NCBI RefSeq assembly: GCF_001428435.1 | Contig: NZ_LMSO01000001.1 | Coordinates: 1,158,653-1,222,652, forward strand | Direction of reading: 5' to 3' | Source of the DNA: Arthrobacter sp. Soil782 | Lineage (GTDB): Bacteria > Actinomycetota > Actinomycetes > Actinomycetales > Micrococcaceae | Length of the DNA: 64,000 bases | Part shown: positions 17,492 to 26,279 of the stretch, piece by piece | Numbering within the stretch: position 1 is the first letter of the stretch | How the letters are laid out: each line of letters opens with the position of its first letter | Notes under the pieces: generated by a model | The model's database searches: none | What the model was told of the DNA's origin: nothing | What the model saw: the letters and a program-made list of their open reading frames with translations, nothing else | Program-made: the position numbers and the translations under genes

Positions 17492-17900
17492 TGTTCCTCC
17501 CTCACCCTTTGTTGGAAATCTACTCGTTCTGCTCCGTCGGGGTAAGTAGCCGCTGTCTGCGCCAAAATCCGGGACACCTCTGGCCAAGGGTCCGGGAGCT
17601 CGTGTAGGTTGAAGTGCATGGGAACAATAATTTTCGAGTAATTGTGCCGGTCGCGTGCCTGGCGCACTCGTCCAAATATCAACGAAACCATTCGAAAAGA
17701 CCGTGTTGAGGCCTTCGTCTCCATGTTTGTTTCCACTCCTCCCGTGATGAGTCCGGATCAGGGTCGCCCTGAACCGGCCAATCAGCGCATCAGGACCCTA
17801 CGGAACCGGCAGAGCGCCGGCGGACAGCAAGAGCCGCCGTCGTCGTCGTCATTGCTTGTAGGTGAGTGGCTCAGCCGGTCAGAGCCATTGAAGGAGAGCC
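17492..17900. other. Intergenic region between divergent genes, no gene seen
   Basis: 409 bases separate the minus-strand membrane protein from the small plus-strand ORF at 17901. An AT-rich island around 17621-17647 stands out against the high-GC background and is the likely promoter area. I found no tRNA, convincing hairpin or protein-like frame; the open frames here lack ribosome-binding sites and run into the neighbouring genes. Confidence 0.5.
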
Positions 17901-18113
17901 ATGACCCAGCAAGACAATCAACAGCCGCTCAACGTCCATCTGACCGAAGATGCTGCAAAGAAACTGGTGGATGATCCGCGTGCGCGGGAAGCGTTGGCCC
18001 GGAAGAACCCCGCCTTCGGGGACCTGGACAGCGCGCACAGCACTGGGCGCAGGAACAAGTCAGTACACGCCAGTAACCGTCAGGGAAAGCGGGAGAAGAA
18101 GGTGCGCTGGTAG
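17901..18113 (+). CDS. Small basic protein, unknown function
   Basis: This 70-residue polar protein has AAGGAGAG seven bases before its ATG. The N-terminal half is acidic and helix-like (LTEDAAKKLVDDPRAREALA); the C-terminal half is strongly basic and ends RQGKREKKVRW. There is no membrane segment. The good ribosome-binding site and biased codons argue for a real gene, possibly a nucleic-acid-binding or ribosome-associated protein, but that is a guess. Confidence 0.6.
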   Translation: MTQQDNQQPLNVHLTEDAAKKLVDDPRAREALARKNPAFGDLDSAHSTGRRNKSVHASNRQGKREKKVRW

Positions 18114-18268
18114 GGCGACAGCCCGCCTTGAGGCGCCACTGGAGAGGTTAAAGTGAAACTGGCTCCGCGTTCTGCGTATGGGGGAATCGCAGAATGGGGA
18201 GCCAGCTCTCCAACTATACTTCACAGTAGGGGTCAGAAGTCCAGTCGAAATGTTCCTGAAGGGTGATG

Positions 18269-19003
18269 ATGGCAGTCACGGCTAAAGCTTTCCAGCTGTG
18301 GCGTACCCAGATAGCACCTGAGGCAACGGTTTCCGACCTCTGCCGGAAGGCGGACATCAAGCGGTCCACACTGGCGCAGCAGCTGGTCCGTGGCAAAGTC
18401 TCAATAGAAACCGTCATCAGCATCGCCCGCGCCTACGCTATTCCGCCGGTTCAGGCGCTGAGTGTGTTTGACGGCTACCGGGACCTCGCGGAGGGAATCC
18501 TGCCTCCCACCGGCGAGGAATACCTCAGCCAGGTTTCCCCGATGGATCTGCTGCGGCTGATCCTTGGTCGCAGTGAGGAAACAGACTGGGTGGGCAGTCC
18601 GCTGAGTTTCCGGCTTGCGCCCCTGCCCCATCGCTACTCAGTGCGCTCGTGGTTCGATGCGGTCGACGGCGGTGAACTCCGCCAGGCGCTGACCACGCGC
18701 ACCGGCATTGCTCCGCAAAACCTCTCGGCGCAACTCAGCGCCGGCCGGCTGAGCACCCAGTTGTGCGTTGAGGTGGCCAGGGTTTCCGGGGTTTCGCTCG
18801 CAAACGGCCTGGTTGTCACCGGGCTGCTCACACCGCAGGAAGGCAGCTGGGCAGATGACGGCCGTGAGCAGGTGCTGAGTTCCCTGCCTGATTCGAAACT
18901 TATCCTGATAGCGCGGGACCGGCTTGACGGATTGGGTAAGCGGCTCCGTAAACAGGAGCAGGACAACACTCGTGACCAGACCTTATGGGAGAACCTCGGA
19001 TGA
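18269..19003 (+). CDS. Protein with two HTH-like modules, putative DNA-binding regulator
   Basis: In this 244-residue protein, two segments resemble each other and an XRE-like helix-turn-helix. Residues about 17-60 contain VSDLCRKADIKRSTLAQQL, then SIETVISIARAYAI. Residues about 132-180 contain LRQALTTRTGIAPQNLSAQL, then STQLCVEVARVSGV. This suggests an internal duplication. Of three clustered start codons, ATG 18269 has GAAGGG at the best spacing (five bases). The stop overlaps the ATG of the membrane protein downstream (ATGA), so the two are translationally coupled and probably act together. The target is unknown. Confidence 0.7.
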   Translation: MAVTAKAFQLWRTQIAPEATVSDLCRKADIKRSTLAQQLVRGKVSIETVISIARAYAIPPVQALSVFDGYRDLAEGILPPTGEEYLSQVSPMDLLRLILGRSEETDWVGSPLSFRLAPLPHRYSVRSWFDAVDGGELRQALTTRTGIAPQNLSAQLSAGRLSTQLCVEVARVSGVSLANGLVVTGLLTPQEGSWADDGREQVLSSLPDSKLILIARDRLDGLGKRLRKQEQDNTRDQTLWENLG

Positions 19004-19740
19004 GCGCAGGATCATTTATCCAGTGGCTTGCGCTCGCGTTGTGCGTCATTTTCGCGGCTACACGCCTCCCGGATGCCCTGCGGGGTAAAGGCCGGAGCAT
19101 CTTCGCTGTGCTGGTTCTGCTGTGTGTCGCGGTGGGCCTCAGCCTGGCGCCGATTTATCTTTTTGTTGACGGCTTGCTCGGCGGGGCCAATATTGCGAAC
19201 CTGCTCATCCGGTTCAGCCTGTATTCCATCATGCTGCTCCTGGGGCTTCGAGGCGCGGCAGCGTTCAGCTCCGAGAGCGCGTTAAGGCTGATCCGTGGAC
19301 CATTAGGTGCTGCTGTACTGGGACTCACGGTTCTGGCCACCGTGATTCTGTTCGGACTCAGTGACCTTCCGGAGTCCTCGACGGGGCTGCGGGACTACGC
19401 AGACCAACCAACCGTGCACTGGTACTCCCACCTGGGCCGAATCTACCCGGCGTATGTCGGCGCATGCCTGCTGGGCCCGGCGATCGCAAGTGCGCGGGAC
19501 ACCTCCGCGCGGGGCCTTCACCGAGTCGCTGCGGCCTTCATGGCGGGCGGATTCGCTATGGTGCTTGCCCACACTGCACTCAAGTTCACCGGAGTCATGA
19601 CCGGGGCGGCGGACCTCATTCTGCCGTTCGGCGCGATTGTCCTCGTCACCAGCGGCCTCACCATGATCTGGCTGTCCCGCCGGCGTTCGGTACGCAACCG
19701 CTCCGCCAATTTCCTGGCCAATGAACACCGGCGCGACTGA
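19000..19740 (+). CDS. Seven-helix membrane protein paired with the HTH protein
   Basis: This 246-residue protein has about seven hydrophobic helices from IQWLALALCVIFAATRL to ADLILPFGAIVLVTSGLTMIW, and a charged C-terminal tail. It starts within the stop codon of the double-HTH gene. The pairing of an XRE-type protein with a 7TM protein recalls the MAB_1171c-type pairs of Actinobacteria, in which the membrane protein is a putative transporter or sensor. I infer a membrane-linked regulatory unit; no catalytic motif is visible. An ATG at 18985 is in frame but lacks a ribosome-binding site. Confidence 0.7.
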   Translation: MSAGSFIQWLALALCVIFAATRLPDALRGKGRSIFAVLVLLCVAVGLSLAPIYLFVDGLLGGANIANLLIRFSLYSIMLLLGLRGAAAFSSESALRLIRGPLGAAVLGLTVLATVILFGLSDLPESSTGLRDYADQPTVHWYSHLGRIYPAYVGACLLGPAIASARDTSARGLHRVAAAFMAGGFAMVLAHTALKFTGVMTGAADLILPFGAIVLVTSGLTMIWLSRRRSVRNRSANFLANEHRRD

Positions 19741-19832
19741 TCCACGGTTAGTCTTTTCGCCGGATCATTTCGACCAATATCGCGAACACTGTTCACGTTT
19801 TCATCCTGGTGTGTCAAAATTATGATTATGTA

Positions 19833-19914
19833 ACTCCCGGTGTCCGTGGGGGGTCAACGGGTTACACAGCAATAGGTGCGTCCATTAGAACGGGTGGACG
19901 CACCTATTTCGTTT
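19833..19914 (+). ncRNA. Candidate small RNA
   Basis: A promoter-like pair, TTTTCA (19798-19803) and TATGAT (19821-19826) with a 17-base spacer, points to a start near 19833. About 40 bases on lies a very strong hairpin (19871-19908), followed by TTTCGTTT. Between them GTAAC and GTTAC flank a G-rich loop containing GTGGGGGG. No protein-like frame with a ribosome-binding site is present. The transcript would be about 80 nt. It lies between convergent genes, so the hairpin may simply be their terminator. Confidence 0.35.
19871..19908. terminator. Bidirectional terminator hairpin between convergent genes
   Basis: AATAGGTGCGTCCA (19871-19884) and TGGACGCACCTATT (19895-19908) form a perfect 14-base stem with a 10-base loop. 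The flanking A and T residues suit termination from both sides: the 7TM gene on the plus strand and ptsH on the minus strand. Confidence 0.75.
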
Positions 19915-19949
19915 CCAGGCCGGGCTGCCGCCGCCGGAAAAGCCTACTG

Positions 19950-20225
19950 TCAGGCGTCGTGATCGGTTTCGAGGATACGGACCAGCGAGTCCAGGGCGTC
20001 CCCGGCGCCGTCGTCCTCGGAGCGGAGCACAACAACATCACCGTGCTCGGCGCCCAGGCTCATCAGCGACAGGATGCTTGATGCGTCCATGGCCTCGTCC
20101 GCCGGGCTCCCCTCCAGGGCAATAGTGATGTCAGCCGATTGTTCCCCCGCCGCTTCGGCGAAGATGGCGGCAGGACGGGCGTGGAGCCCAACCCGGCTGG
20201 CTACGGTTGCTTTGCGTTCGATCAT
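19950..20225 (-). CDS. ptsH: PTS phosphocarrier protein HPr
   Basis: HPr takes phosphate from EI and passes it to sugar-specific EIIA domains and, here, probably to DhaM. The 91-residue protein has the active site VGLHARPAA (His15). The regulatory-serine helix region, SSILSLMSLGAEHGD, carries a serine near position 46. It is the last gene of the fruR-fruK-fruA-ptsI-ptsH string, 30 bases after ptsI. A strong hairpin lies downstream. Confidence 0.95.
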   Translation of the reverse strand: MIERKATVASRVGLHARPAAIFAEAAGEQSADITIALEGSPADEAMDASSILSLMSLGAEHGDVVVLRSEDDGAGDALDSLVRILETDHDA

Positions 20226-20255
20226 GATCTTCCTTCCGGTTGCTGTTGTGCGAGC

Positions 20256-21974
20256 CTACAGGCCCAGGGTTGTGAGGATCGGCAAACCGGCACGCACCGC
20301 TGTGCGTGCCTCGATCGCAGTGGGTGCAGCCAGGGCCTGTTGTGCCAGTCCCTGTGCGTCGGTGAGGGACACTGAACCAATCACGGCAGCGACGGCGGCG
20401 AGGGCGCGCGAACTCATGGACAGCGACGTGACGCCCAGACCCACCAGCACGACGGCGAGGGCCGGATCCGCGGCCGCCTCACCGCACACTCCGACCGACT
20501 TCCCGACGTCACCGTTGGGTGCCCCGCTGGAACGTTCACCGCCATGCGCCGTCTCGGCACCGGCCACCGTCTGCCGGATCAGCTGGAGGACAGCCGGCTG
20601 CCACGGGTCATTCAGGGCGGCCAGCGGCCCGAGTTGGCGGTCCGCCGCCATGACGTACTGCGTCAGGTCATTGGTTCCAATCGACGCGAAGTTCACGCGC
20701 TGCAGGATTGCTCCTGCGGTCAGCGCTGCAGACGGCACCTCAACCATGACGCCGGGCACCTTCAATCCCGCTGCCGCACAGGATTCAGCGAAGTGCTGGG
20801 CCTCCTCCGCCGTGGAAATCATGGGTGCCATGACCCAGACGTCCGTGGTTGCGCCGTCGGCTGCTTCGCTGATTGCCTTCAGCTGGCGGTCCAGCACACC
20901 GGGCGTCGAGAGCTCGGTGCGGTAGCCGCGAACACCGAGCGCGGGGTTGGGTTCGGAGGCATCGGTAAGGAAGGGCAGGGGCTTGTCTGCGCCGGCATCA
21001 AGAGTGCGGATCACTACCTTGCCGGCAGGGAACGCGTCGAACACTTCACGGTATGCCGCGGACTGCTCGGTCACCGTCGGCTCGGTATCGCGGTTGAGGA
21101 AGCAGAACTCGGTGCGCAGTAGTCCTACGCCCTCAGCTCCAGCATCGGCCGCCTTACGGGCGTCAGCACCCGATCCCACGTTGGCGAGCAGCGGGATCCG
21201 GTGCCCGTCCGTCGTCGTGCAGGTTCCGCTGTAGCTACCGAGCGAACGTGCCTGCTCCGCCCAGATGGCCGCTGCCGTCCGTTCTGCATCGCCCGGGCCG
21301 GCGAGCACGGTTCCGGCGGCGCCGTCGACAAACACCTCAGTGCCGTCGTCGATAGTCTCAACGCCGCGGGCGGCGACGACGGCGGGCAGCCCCAGCGCGC
21401 GGGCCAGGATAGCCGTGTGTGACTGCGGACCCCCGGAGCTGGTGATCAGCGCGATCACAAGCTCCGGGTTGAGCGTGGCGGTATCCGCAGGGGCGAGGTC
21501 CTCCGCCGCGAGGACGAACGGATGGTCGGCTGTCGGGATACCGGGCGCCGGCAGCCCGCGCAACTCGGCGACAATCCGGGAGCGGACGTCCAGGACGTCC
21601 TGGGTGCGCTCGGCCATATAACCTCCGAGGCCCCTCAGCATGTCCGCCACCTGGGAGCCGGCTTCCCACACCGAGCGCTCGGCAGAGGTTCCGGCAACAA
21701 TGAGCGCGTTCGCGGACTTCAGAAGCATGGGGTCCGCCGCCATCATGGCAGTTGCCTCGAGGACCGCCTTCGAGTCACCGGTTGCGGCGTCGGCGCGTTG
21801 CTGAAGTTCGGCCTGCACGGTTTTTGCGGCAGCCTTCAGCCTGGCCGTTTCCTCATCAACCGTGGTGTTGGACCATTTCTCCCCGGCGGACGGTTCAGCT
21901 ACCGGGCGCGGCATCTGCCGCACCGGTCCAACGATCCTGCCGGGGCTTACCCCTACGCCGGTGAAGGTGCTCAA
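20256..21974 (-). CDS. ptsI: PEP-protein phosphotransferase, Enzyme I of the PTS
   Basis: EI autophosphorylates with phosphoenolpyruvate and phosphorylates HPr. It has the N-terminal phosphohistidine motif SSGGPQSHTAILAR (His186), the PEP-binding loop ADAGAEGVGLLRTEF, the IRTLDAGADKPL region and the SIGTNDLTQY motif, with the C-terminal active Cys in VGVCGEAAADP. The 572-residue length is normal. It lies between fruA and ptsH with 23- and 30-base gaps. Confidence 0.96.
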   Translation of the reverse strand: MSTFTGVGVSPGRIVGPVRQMPRPVAEPSAGEKWSNTTVDEETARLKAAAKTVQAELQQRADAATGDSKAVLEATAMMAADPMLLKSANALIVAGTSAERSVWEAGSQVADMLRGLGGYMAERTQDVLDVRSRIVAELRGLPAPGIPTADHPFVLAAEDLAPADTATLNPELVIALITSSGGPQSHTAILARALGLPAVVAARGVETIDDGTEVFVDGAAGTVLAGPGDAERTAAAIWAEQARSLGSYSGTCTTTDGHRIPLLANVGSGADARKAADAGAEGVGLLRTEFCFLNRDTEPTVTEQSAAYREVFDAFPAGKVVIRTLDAGADKPLPFLTDASEPNPALGVRGYRTELSTPGVLDRQLKAISEAADGATTDVWVMAPMISTAEEAQHFAESCAAAGLKVPGVMVEVPSAALTAGAILQRVNFASIGTNDLTQYVMAADRQLGPLAALNDPWQPAVLQLIRQTVAGAETAHGGERSSGAPNGDVGKSVGVCGEAAADPALAVVLVGLGVTSLSMSSRALAAVAAVIGSVSLTDAQGLAQQALAAPTAIEARTAVRAGLPILTTLGL

Positions 21975-21997
21975 TGGTCCAACTCCTCAGTCAGGGA

Positions 21998-24040
21998 CTA
22001 TGCGGCAACCGACTCGGAGGCGGCGGCCGGGGCCGGCTTGCGCACGGCGAACCGCTTCAGGGCCACCACGGCAAGGGCCGAGATGACCATGCCCACGAGA
22101 ATCGATAGAACAAACATAACGACATTACCGATTGCGAAGAATACAAAAATTCCGCCGTGCGGTGCCTGGGAGGTGACTCCGGTACCCATGATCATCGCGC
22201 CGGTGACCGCGGCTCCCAGCATTCCGGCGGGAATGACGCGCAGCGGATCAGCGGCAGCGAACGGAATGGCGCCTTCCGAGATGAACGCGGAGCCGAGGAG
22301 CCATGCAGCTTTTCCGTTCTCGCGCTCTGCGAGGGAGAAGCGGCGGCGGTCGATCACGGTGGCCAAGGCCATTGCCAGCGGCGGGACCATACCGGCGGCC
22401 ATGACGGCCGCCATGATCTGCCACGGAGCCTGGTTGTCGATGGCTCCAGCGCCGAGGCCGGCGACTGCGAAGGCGTAGGCAACCTTATTGATGGGACCGC
22501 CGAGGTCAATTGCCATCATGAGCCCGAGGATGATGCCGAGCAGAACCGCACCGGTGCCGGTCAAACCGGACAACCAATCGTTGAGCGCAACGGTCAGGGC
22601 GGCAATCGGACCACCGAGGATCAGGATCATCAGCCCGGAGGCCACAATCGACGCCACCAGCGGGATGATCACTACCGGCATCAGTCCGCGCAGCCAGCGG
22701 GGAACTGCCAGCTTACCGATCTTCATGGCGACGTAGCCGGCCAGGAGGCCGCCGACAATCGCACCCAGGAAACCTGCGCCCATGAAGCCGGCAACAGCAC
22801 CGGCAACGAAGCCCGGCGCAATGCCGGGACGGTCAGCGAGTGCGTAGGCGATGTAGCCCGCCAGGGCTGGGACAAGGAAGCCCATCGACAGGGAACCGAT
22901 CTTGAAGAACACCGCCCCGAGGTATGCGCCGAGAGCGCCCTGGGCTGTCTCGGGGAACTCGGAAGGGAGGTTCCAGAGGCTGTTGTTGACCACCATGTCA
23001 TCAGCGAATCCGGTGATGTCATACCCGCCGAGGAGGAAGCCCAGGGCAATGAGGAGCCCGCCGCCTGCAACGAACGGGATCATGTAGCTGACGCCCGTAA
23101 GCAGCGCGCGCTTCAACTGGCCGCCGACACCTTCACGAGGGCCGTCGTCGTCGGACCCCGGCATGGAGGAATCGGCAACTCGGCGGGCATTGGGGTTATC
23201 TGCCGCGGCGATGGCTTCCTCGACCATGACTCCCGGCTCGTCGATGCCGCGCTTGACCGGCGCATTGATGACCGGCTTGCCGGCGAACCGGTGCTTGTCC
23301 CGGACGTCGACATCGACGGCGAAGATCACTGCATCCGCTGCAGCGATCACTGAGGGGTCGAGGGGAGTGGATGCTGAGGAGCCCTGCGTCTCGACCTGCA
23401 GGTCAATACCGCGCTCCTTTGCAGCCGCTACCAGGGAGTCCGCTGCCATGTAGGTATGGGCGATTCCGGTGGGGCACGCTGTTACGGCTACAAGGCGCTT
23501 TGTCCGTGCCGCATCGGGAGGCGTGGTGGTTCCCGGGTCCGCGGACTCAGGCTTCACGGCAGTAGCGCCGCCTTCCTTCCTGGCAGGAGCGGCTTCGAGG
23601 GCTTCCTCCACCAGAGCCACGACCTCCTGCTCGGTGGATGCGGAGCGCAACGCGGCGGTGAAGTCCTTCTTGATCAGGGAGCGGGCGAGCTTCGACAGCA
23701 GCTTGAGGTGTTGCTGGTCAGCGCCTTCCGGAGCCGCGATGAAGAACACGAGGTCGGCCGGGCCGTCTTTGGCGCCGAAGTCCACCTTCGGCTCAAGGCG
23801 TGCCATCGCCAGGGTCGGTTCAAGAACGGCAGCGGACCGGCAGTGCGGAATGGCGATGCCCCCGGGGATGCCGGTGGCTGTCTTTTCCTCGCGGGCCAGA
23901 GCATCGGCGAAAAGCCCTTCCACCTGGTCGGCGCGGCCCTGCGCCACCACCAGTTCGGCGAGCCGGCGAATGACGCCGGCGCGGTCAGTGCCCAGCGACG
24001 TGTCGAGAACGACAAGTTCGGGCGTAATCATTGCGGACAT
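21998..24040 (-). CDS. fruA: PTS fructose transporter EIIABC
   Basis: This enzyme imports fructose and phosphorylates it to fructose 1-phosphate. Domain order is EIIA (residues 1-150, phosphohistidine in AIPHCRSA, His66), a charged linker, EIIB-Fru (about 181-280, VAVTACPTGIAHTYMAA, phosphocysteine Cys189) and EIIC with about nine helices (about 315-680). I set the start at ATG 24040 with AAAGGAA upstream, giving 680 residues. The frame stays open to 24307 but that extension is Arg/Pro-rich, overlaps fruK and is not protein-like. fruK is directly upstream. Confidence 0.95.
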   Translation of the reverse strand: MSAMITPELVVLDTSLGTDRAGVIRRLAELVVAQGRADQVEGLFADALAREEKTATGIPGGIAIPHCRSAAVLEPTLAMARLEPKVDFGAKDGPADLVFFIAAPEGADQQHLKLLSKLARSLIKKDFTAALRSASTEQEVVALVEEALEAAPARKEGGATAVKPESADPGTTTPPDAARTKRLVAVTACPTGIAHTYMAADSLVAAAKERGIDLQVETQGSSASTPLDPSVIAAADAVIFAVDVDVRDKHRFAGKPVINAPVKRGIDEPGVMVEEAIAAADNPNARRVADSSMPGSDDDGPREGVGGQLKRALLTGVSYMIPFVAGGGLLIALGFLLGGYDITGFADDMVVNNSLWNLPSEFPETAQGALGAYLGAVFFKIGSLSMGFLVPALAGYIAYALADRPGIAPGFVAGAVAGFMGAGFLGAIVGGLLAGYVAMKIGKLAVPRWLRGLMPVVIIPLVASIVASGLMILILGGPIAALTVALNDWLSGLTGTGAVLLGIILGLMMAIDLGGPINKVAYAFAVAGLGAGAIDNQAPWQIMAAVMAAGMVPPLAMALATVIDRRRFSLAERENGKAAWLLGSAFISEGAIPFAAADPLRVIPAGMLGAAVTGAMIMGTGVTSQAPHGGIFVFFAIGNVVMFVLSILVGMVISALAVVALKRFAVRKPAPAAASESVAA

Positions 24041-24057
24041 GGGAGTTCCTTTGGAGG

Positions 24058-25038
24058 TTATGGGTGGTTGGGGGAAGCATGGGTTGAAGCGAGCGCCCGG
24101 ACCGTAACCGCGTCCGGTGTGGTTTGGTGCAGGGCCGGCACTGTTGAACCCGGTAGGGATGCAGCAGCCGAGCCGTGAGCCACCGCCTGGCGCAGGCAGT
24201 CGGGTGCACTGGCGCCGCGGGTTTGCGCCAGGAGGTAGCCGGCAAGCGCGGAGTCTCCGGCGCCGACGGTGGAGATTGCCGTGATGGGTGGATGCTGTGC
24301 GTGCCACGCGCCGTCGGCGGTAACCAAAAGAGCGCCCTTGGAACCGAGGGTTGCAAGAACCGAACGGACGCCGCGGGCGAGCAGCCGGGTAGCTGCTTCG
24401 ACCGCGAGGTCCTGCTGGTCCTCGAGGCTGTCTCCAACTCCAATGCCGGTGAGCTGGGAGAGTTCCTCGGCGTTCGGCTTGAGGAGGTCCGGAGCGGCGT
24501 TGTTCTCGATCGCCGCTATGAGCGCTGCTTCGGACGCATCCAGAGCGATCAGTGGAGCGCGGTCGCCGAGGCGGTTCCTTACCGTGCGAACGACTTCAGC
24601 GTAATAATCCGGGGCAAGGCCCGGCGGAAGGGATCCTGCAAGGACCAGCCAGCGGGCGTCGTCGGACAGTTCCACCACCAGGTCAATAAGGGCGTGAGCT
24701 TCCCGCTGGTTCAGTGCCGGACCGGGCTCGTTGATTTTGGTGGTGGTGCCATCCGGCTCCGTCAGCGTGACATTGCTGCGAAGTGCTGCCGCGATGGGCA
24801 GATTGCGGTAGGGGACGCCAGCGGAGTGGAGACCGGTGAGTACCGGATCATCCTCGTGGCCGGGAAGGATTGCCAGCGCCTCGGCGCCGCCGGCGGACAG
24901 GGCCCGGCAGACGTTGACTCCCTTGCCGCCCGACTCCTGGTGGTTGGCCGTTGCACGCTGCACCGCACCGCGGGCCAGGGGGGCGGCGAGCTCAATGGTG
25001 CGGTCCAGGCTGGGATTGGCTGTGAGCGTGATGATCAT
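24058..25038 (-). CDS. fruK: 1-phosphofructokinase
   Basis: FruK phosphorylates fructose 1-phosphate to fructose 1,6-bisphosphate. It is a PfkB-family enzyme of 326 residues, with ANPSLDRT at the N-terminus, the first signature around SGGKGVNVCRAL and the catalytic GAGDS motif (Asp262) near the C-terminus. The start overlaps the stop of fruR by four bases (ATGA), and fruA follows after 17 bases, so regulator, kinase and transporter form one transcript. Confidence 0.95.
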   Translation of the reverse strand: MIITLTANPSLDRTIELAAPLARGAVQRATANHQESGGKGVNVCRALSAGGAEALAILPGHEDDPVLTGLHSAGVPYRNLPIAAALRSNVTLTEPDGTTTKINEPGPALNQREAHALIDLVVELSDDARWLVLAGSLPPGLAPDYYAEVVRTVRNRLGDRAPLIALDASEAALIAAIENNAAPDLLKPNAEELSQLTGIGVGDSLEDQQDLAVEAATRLLARGVRSVLATLGSKGALLVTADGAWHAQHPPITAISTVGAGDSALAGYLLAQTRGASAPDCLRQAVAHGSAAASLPGSTVPALHQTTPDAVTVRALASTHASPNHP

Positions 25039-25802
25039 GCGATGACCAGCTCGACGTCCGCCTCGGCGAGGGCGCGGGTGAAACCGGTGTCCGGCTGGGC
25101 GTCGGTGACCAGGGCGTCCATGTCGCCAAGTTCGGCGAAGCTGACGAGCGTCTCTGTGTTCAATTTCGACGCGTCCGCCAGTACGACGACGCGGCGAGCG
25201 GATCTAACGATTGCTGCCTTCACAGAGGCCTCCTCCGGGTCAGGAGTGCTGAGCCCGAATTCCGGGTGCACTCCGTTGGTTCCGATGAAAACGACGTCCG
25301 GGCGGAAGCCGCTGTAGCGCGCAACAGTGCCGCTGCCGACGCAGGCACTGGTCAGGCCGCGGACGCGGCCACCGATGAATTCCAGTTGGAGTGATGAGCC
25401 GATCAGGGTCGAGGCGACCGGTACGGAGTGGGTGATGACGAGGAGCTGGTTCCCAGCTTCCTGCGCAAGGAGTGCAGCGAGGCTGCTTGTGGTGGTTCCG
25501 CCGTCCAGCACAATCGAACCTTCGGTGGGAACCATTGTCAGCGCGGCTTTGGCGATGCGCGCCTTCTCTGCCTGATTGCGGCCTTCACGGCTTGTGAGGC
25601 TGAGCTCAGTGGTGCTTGCGCTGGCGGCGGGAACGGCACCGCCGTGGACCCGACGCAGGAGCCCGTCCTTCTCCAGCAGTGCGAGATCGCGCCGGACAGT
25701 CTCCTTGGTGATGTTAAACCGCGATGCCAGCTGGGCCACAGTGACCCGGCCCTCGGACATAACCAGCGCTGCGATCCTGTTATAGCGTTCCTCGGCGAAC
25801 AC
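25035..25802 (-). CDS. fruR: DeoR/GlpR-family regulator of the fructose operon
   Basis: This 255-residue regulator has the N-terminal DeoR winged helix (EERYNRIAALVMSEGRVTVAQLASRF split over two helices, then TKETVRRDLALLEK). The C-terminal DeoRC sugar-phosphate sensor domain contains VLDGGTTTSSLA and FIGTNGVHPEFG. I chose GTG 25802, preceded by GAGGAGGA, over the frame's upstream codon at 25838. It is the first gene of the operon and is likely a repressor released by fructose 1-phosphate, the usual family behaviour. Confidence 0.88.
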   Translation of the reverse strand: MFAEERYNRIAALVMSEGRVTVAQLASRFNITKETVRRDLALLEKDGLLRRVHGGAVPAASASTTELSLTSREGRNQAEKARIAKAALTMVPTEGSIVLDGGTTTSSLAALLAQEAGNQLLVITHSVPVASTLIGSSLQLEFIGGRVRGLTSACVGSGTVARYSGFRPDVVFIGTNGVHPEFGLSTPDPEEASVKAAIVRSARRVVVLADASKLNTETLVSFAELGDMDALVTDAQPDTGFTRALAEADVELVIA

Positions 25803-25853
25803 CGCTCCTCCTCGCTGCGTGACTACCGTCACAACCATTTCCGTTTCAGTGAC

Positions 25854-25882
25854 TCTATCTGTGTTTCTATTTGGGTGTCAAT
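25854..25882 (-). promoter_or_regulatory. Promoter of the fruR-fruK-fruA-ptsI-ptsH operon
   Basis: On the minus strand TTGACA (25882-25877) is followed after 17 bases by GATAGA (25859-25854). GTTTC repeats on the plus strand (beginning near 25843 and 25863) flank the -10 and are plausible operator half-sites for the DeoR-type regulator. Confidence 0.5.
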
Positions 25883-25944
25883 GGAAAACGGAAGGAAAGG
25901 CAGATTTATTGGTATGGCAGTTCCTCGGAGAGGGCTCGAAAAGG

Positions 25945-25982
25945 AAGAAGCCGCCAGCGCCGACGGCGCTGATGGCTTCTTT
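25945..25982 (-). terminator. Terminator of the DUF6458 gene
   Basis: A long stem pairs GAAGCCGCCAGCGCC (25947-25961) with GGCGCTGATGGCTTC (25965-25979) around a three-base loop, with one mismatch and one G-T pair. It is flanked by A-rich sequence on the left, which becomes a T-rich tail on the minus strand. Confidence 0.75.
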
Positions 25983-26021
25983 CGTACCCGGACTGCTCGG
26001 CAGCCCCGCTGACAGGTTGGG

Positions 26022-26279
26022 TCAGATCCCGCCGTCGCGGGTCTCGTTTCGGGTGATCCGCTCGCCGGTGTTGGGATCCTGGACGGTGCGCGACTCGCTG
26101 ACCCGCTTCTGGTTGCGGGGAGCATTCATAAGGAGCGAAATGATTAGCCCCAGAATGCCGACCCCCATCAGGATGTAACCCACCAGGGTGAGGTCGATGA
26201 AGTTCACCAGATTATCTGAGACTGCGAAGGCCAATATTGCACCAAGTGCAATGAGGACGATGGAGGAACCGATTCTCAT
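26022..26279 (-). CDS. DUF6458-family small membrane protein
   Basis: This 85-residue protein has two transmembrane helices (MRIGSSIVLIALGAILAFAV and LVGYILMGVGILGLIISLLM) and a polar C-terminal tail with RTVQDPNTGERITRNET. This matches the actinobacterial DUF6458 pattern, whose function is unknown. ATG 26279 has AAGGAG eight bases upstream and is preferred over GTG 26288. It has its own terminator. The region 26280-26576 upstream has no gene. Confidence 0.8.
   Translation of the reverse strand: MRIGSSIVLIALGAILAFAVSDNLVNFIDLTLVGYILMGVGILGLIISLLMNAPRNQKRVSESRTVQDPNTGERITRNETRDGGI

Noticed and set aside
17308-17736. Minus-strand frame partly outside the membrane protein gene at 17009-17491
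   Set aside because: No Shine-Dalgarno at its candidate starts and half of it lies inside another gene in a different frame.
22157-23353. 398-codon plus-strand frame opposite fruA
   Set aside because: Entirely within the certain EIIABC gene; no ribosome-binding site and a composition typical of antisense frames.
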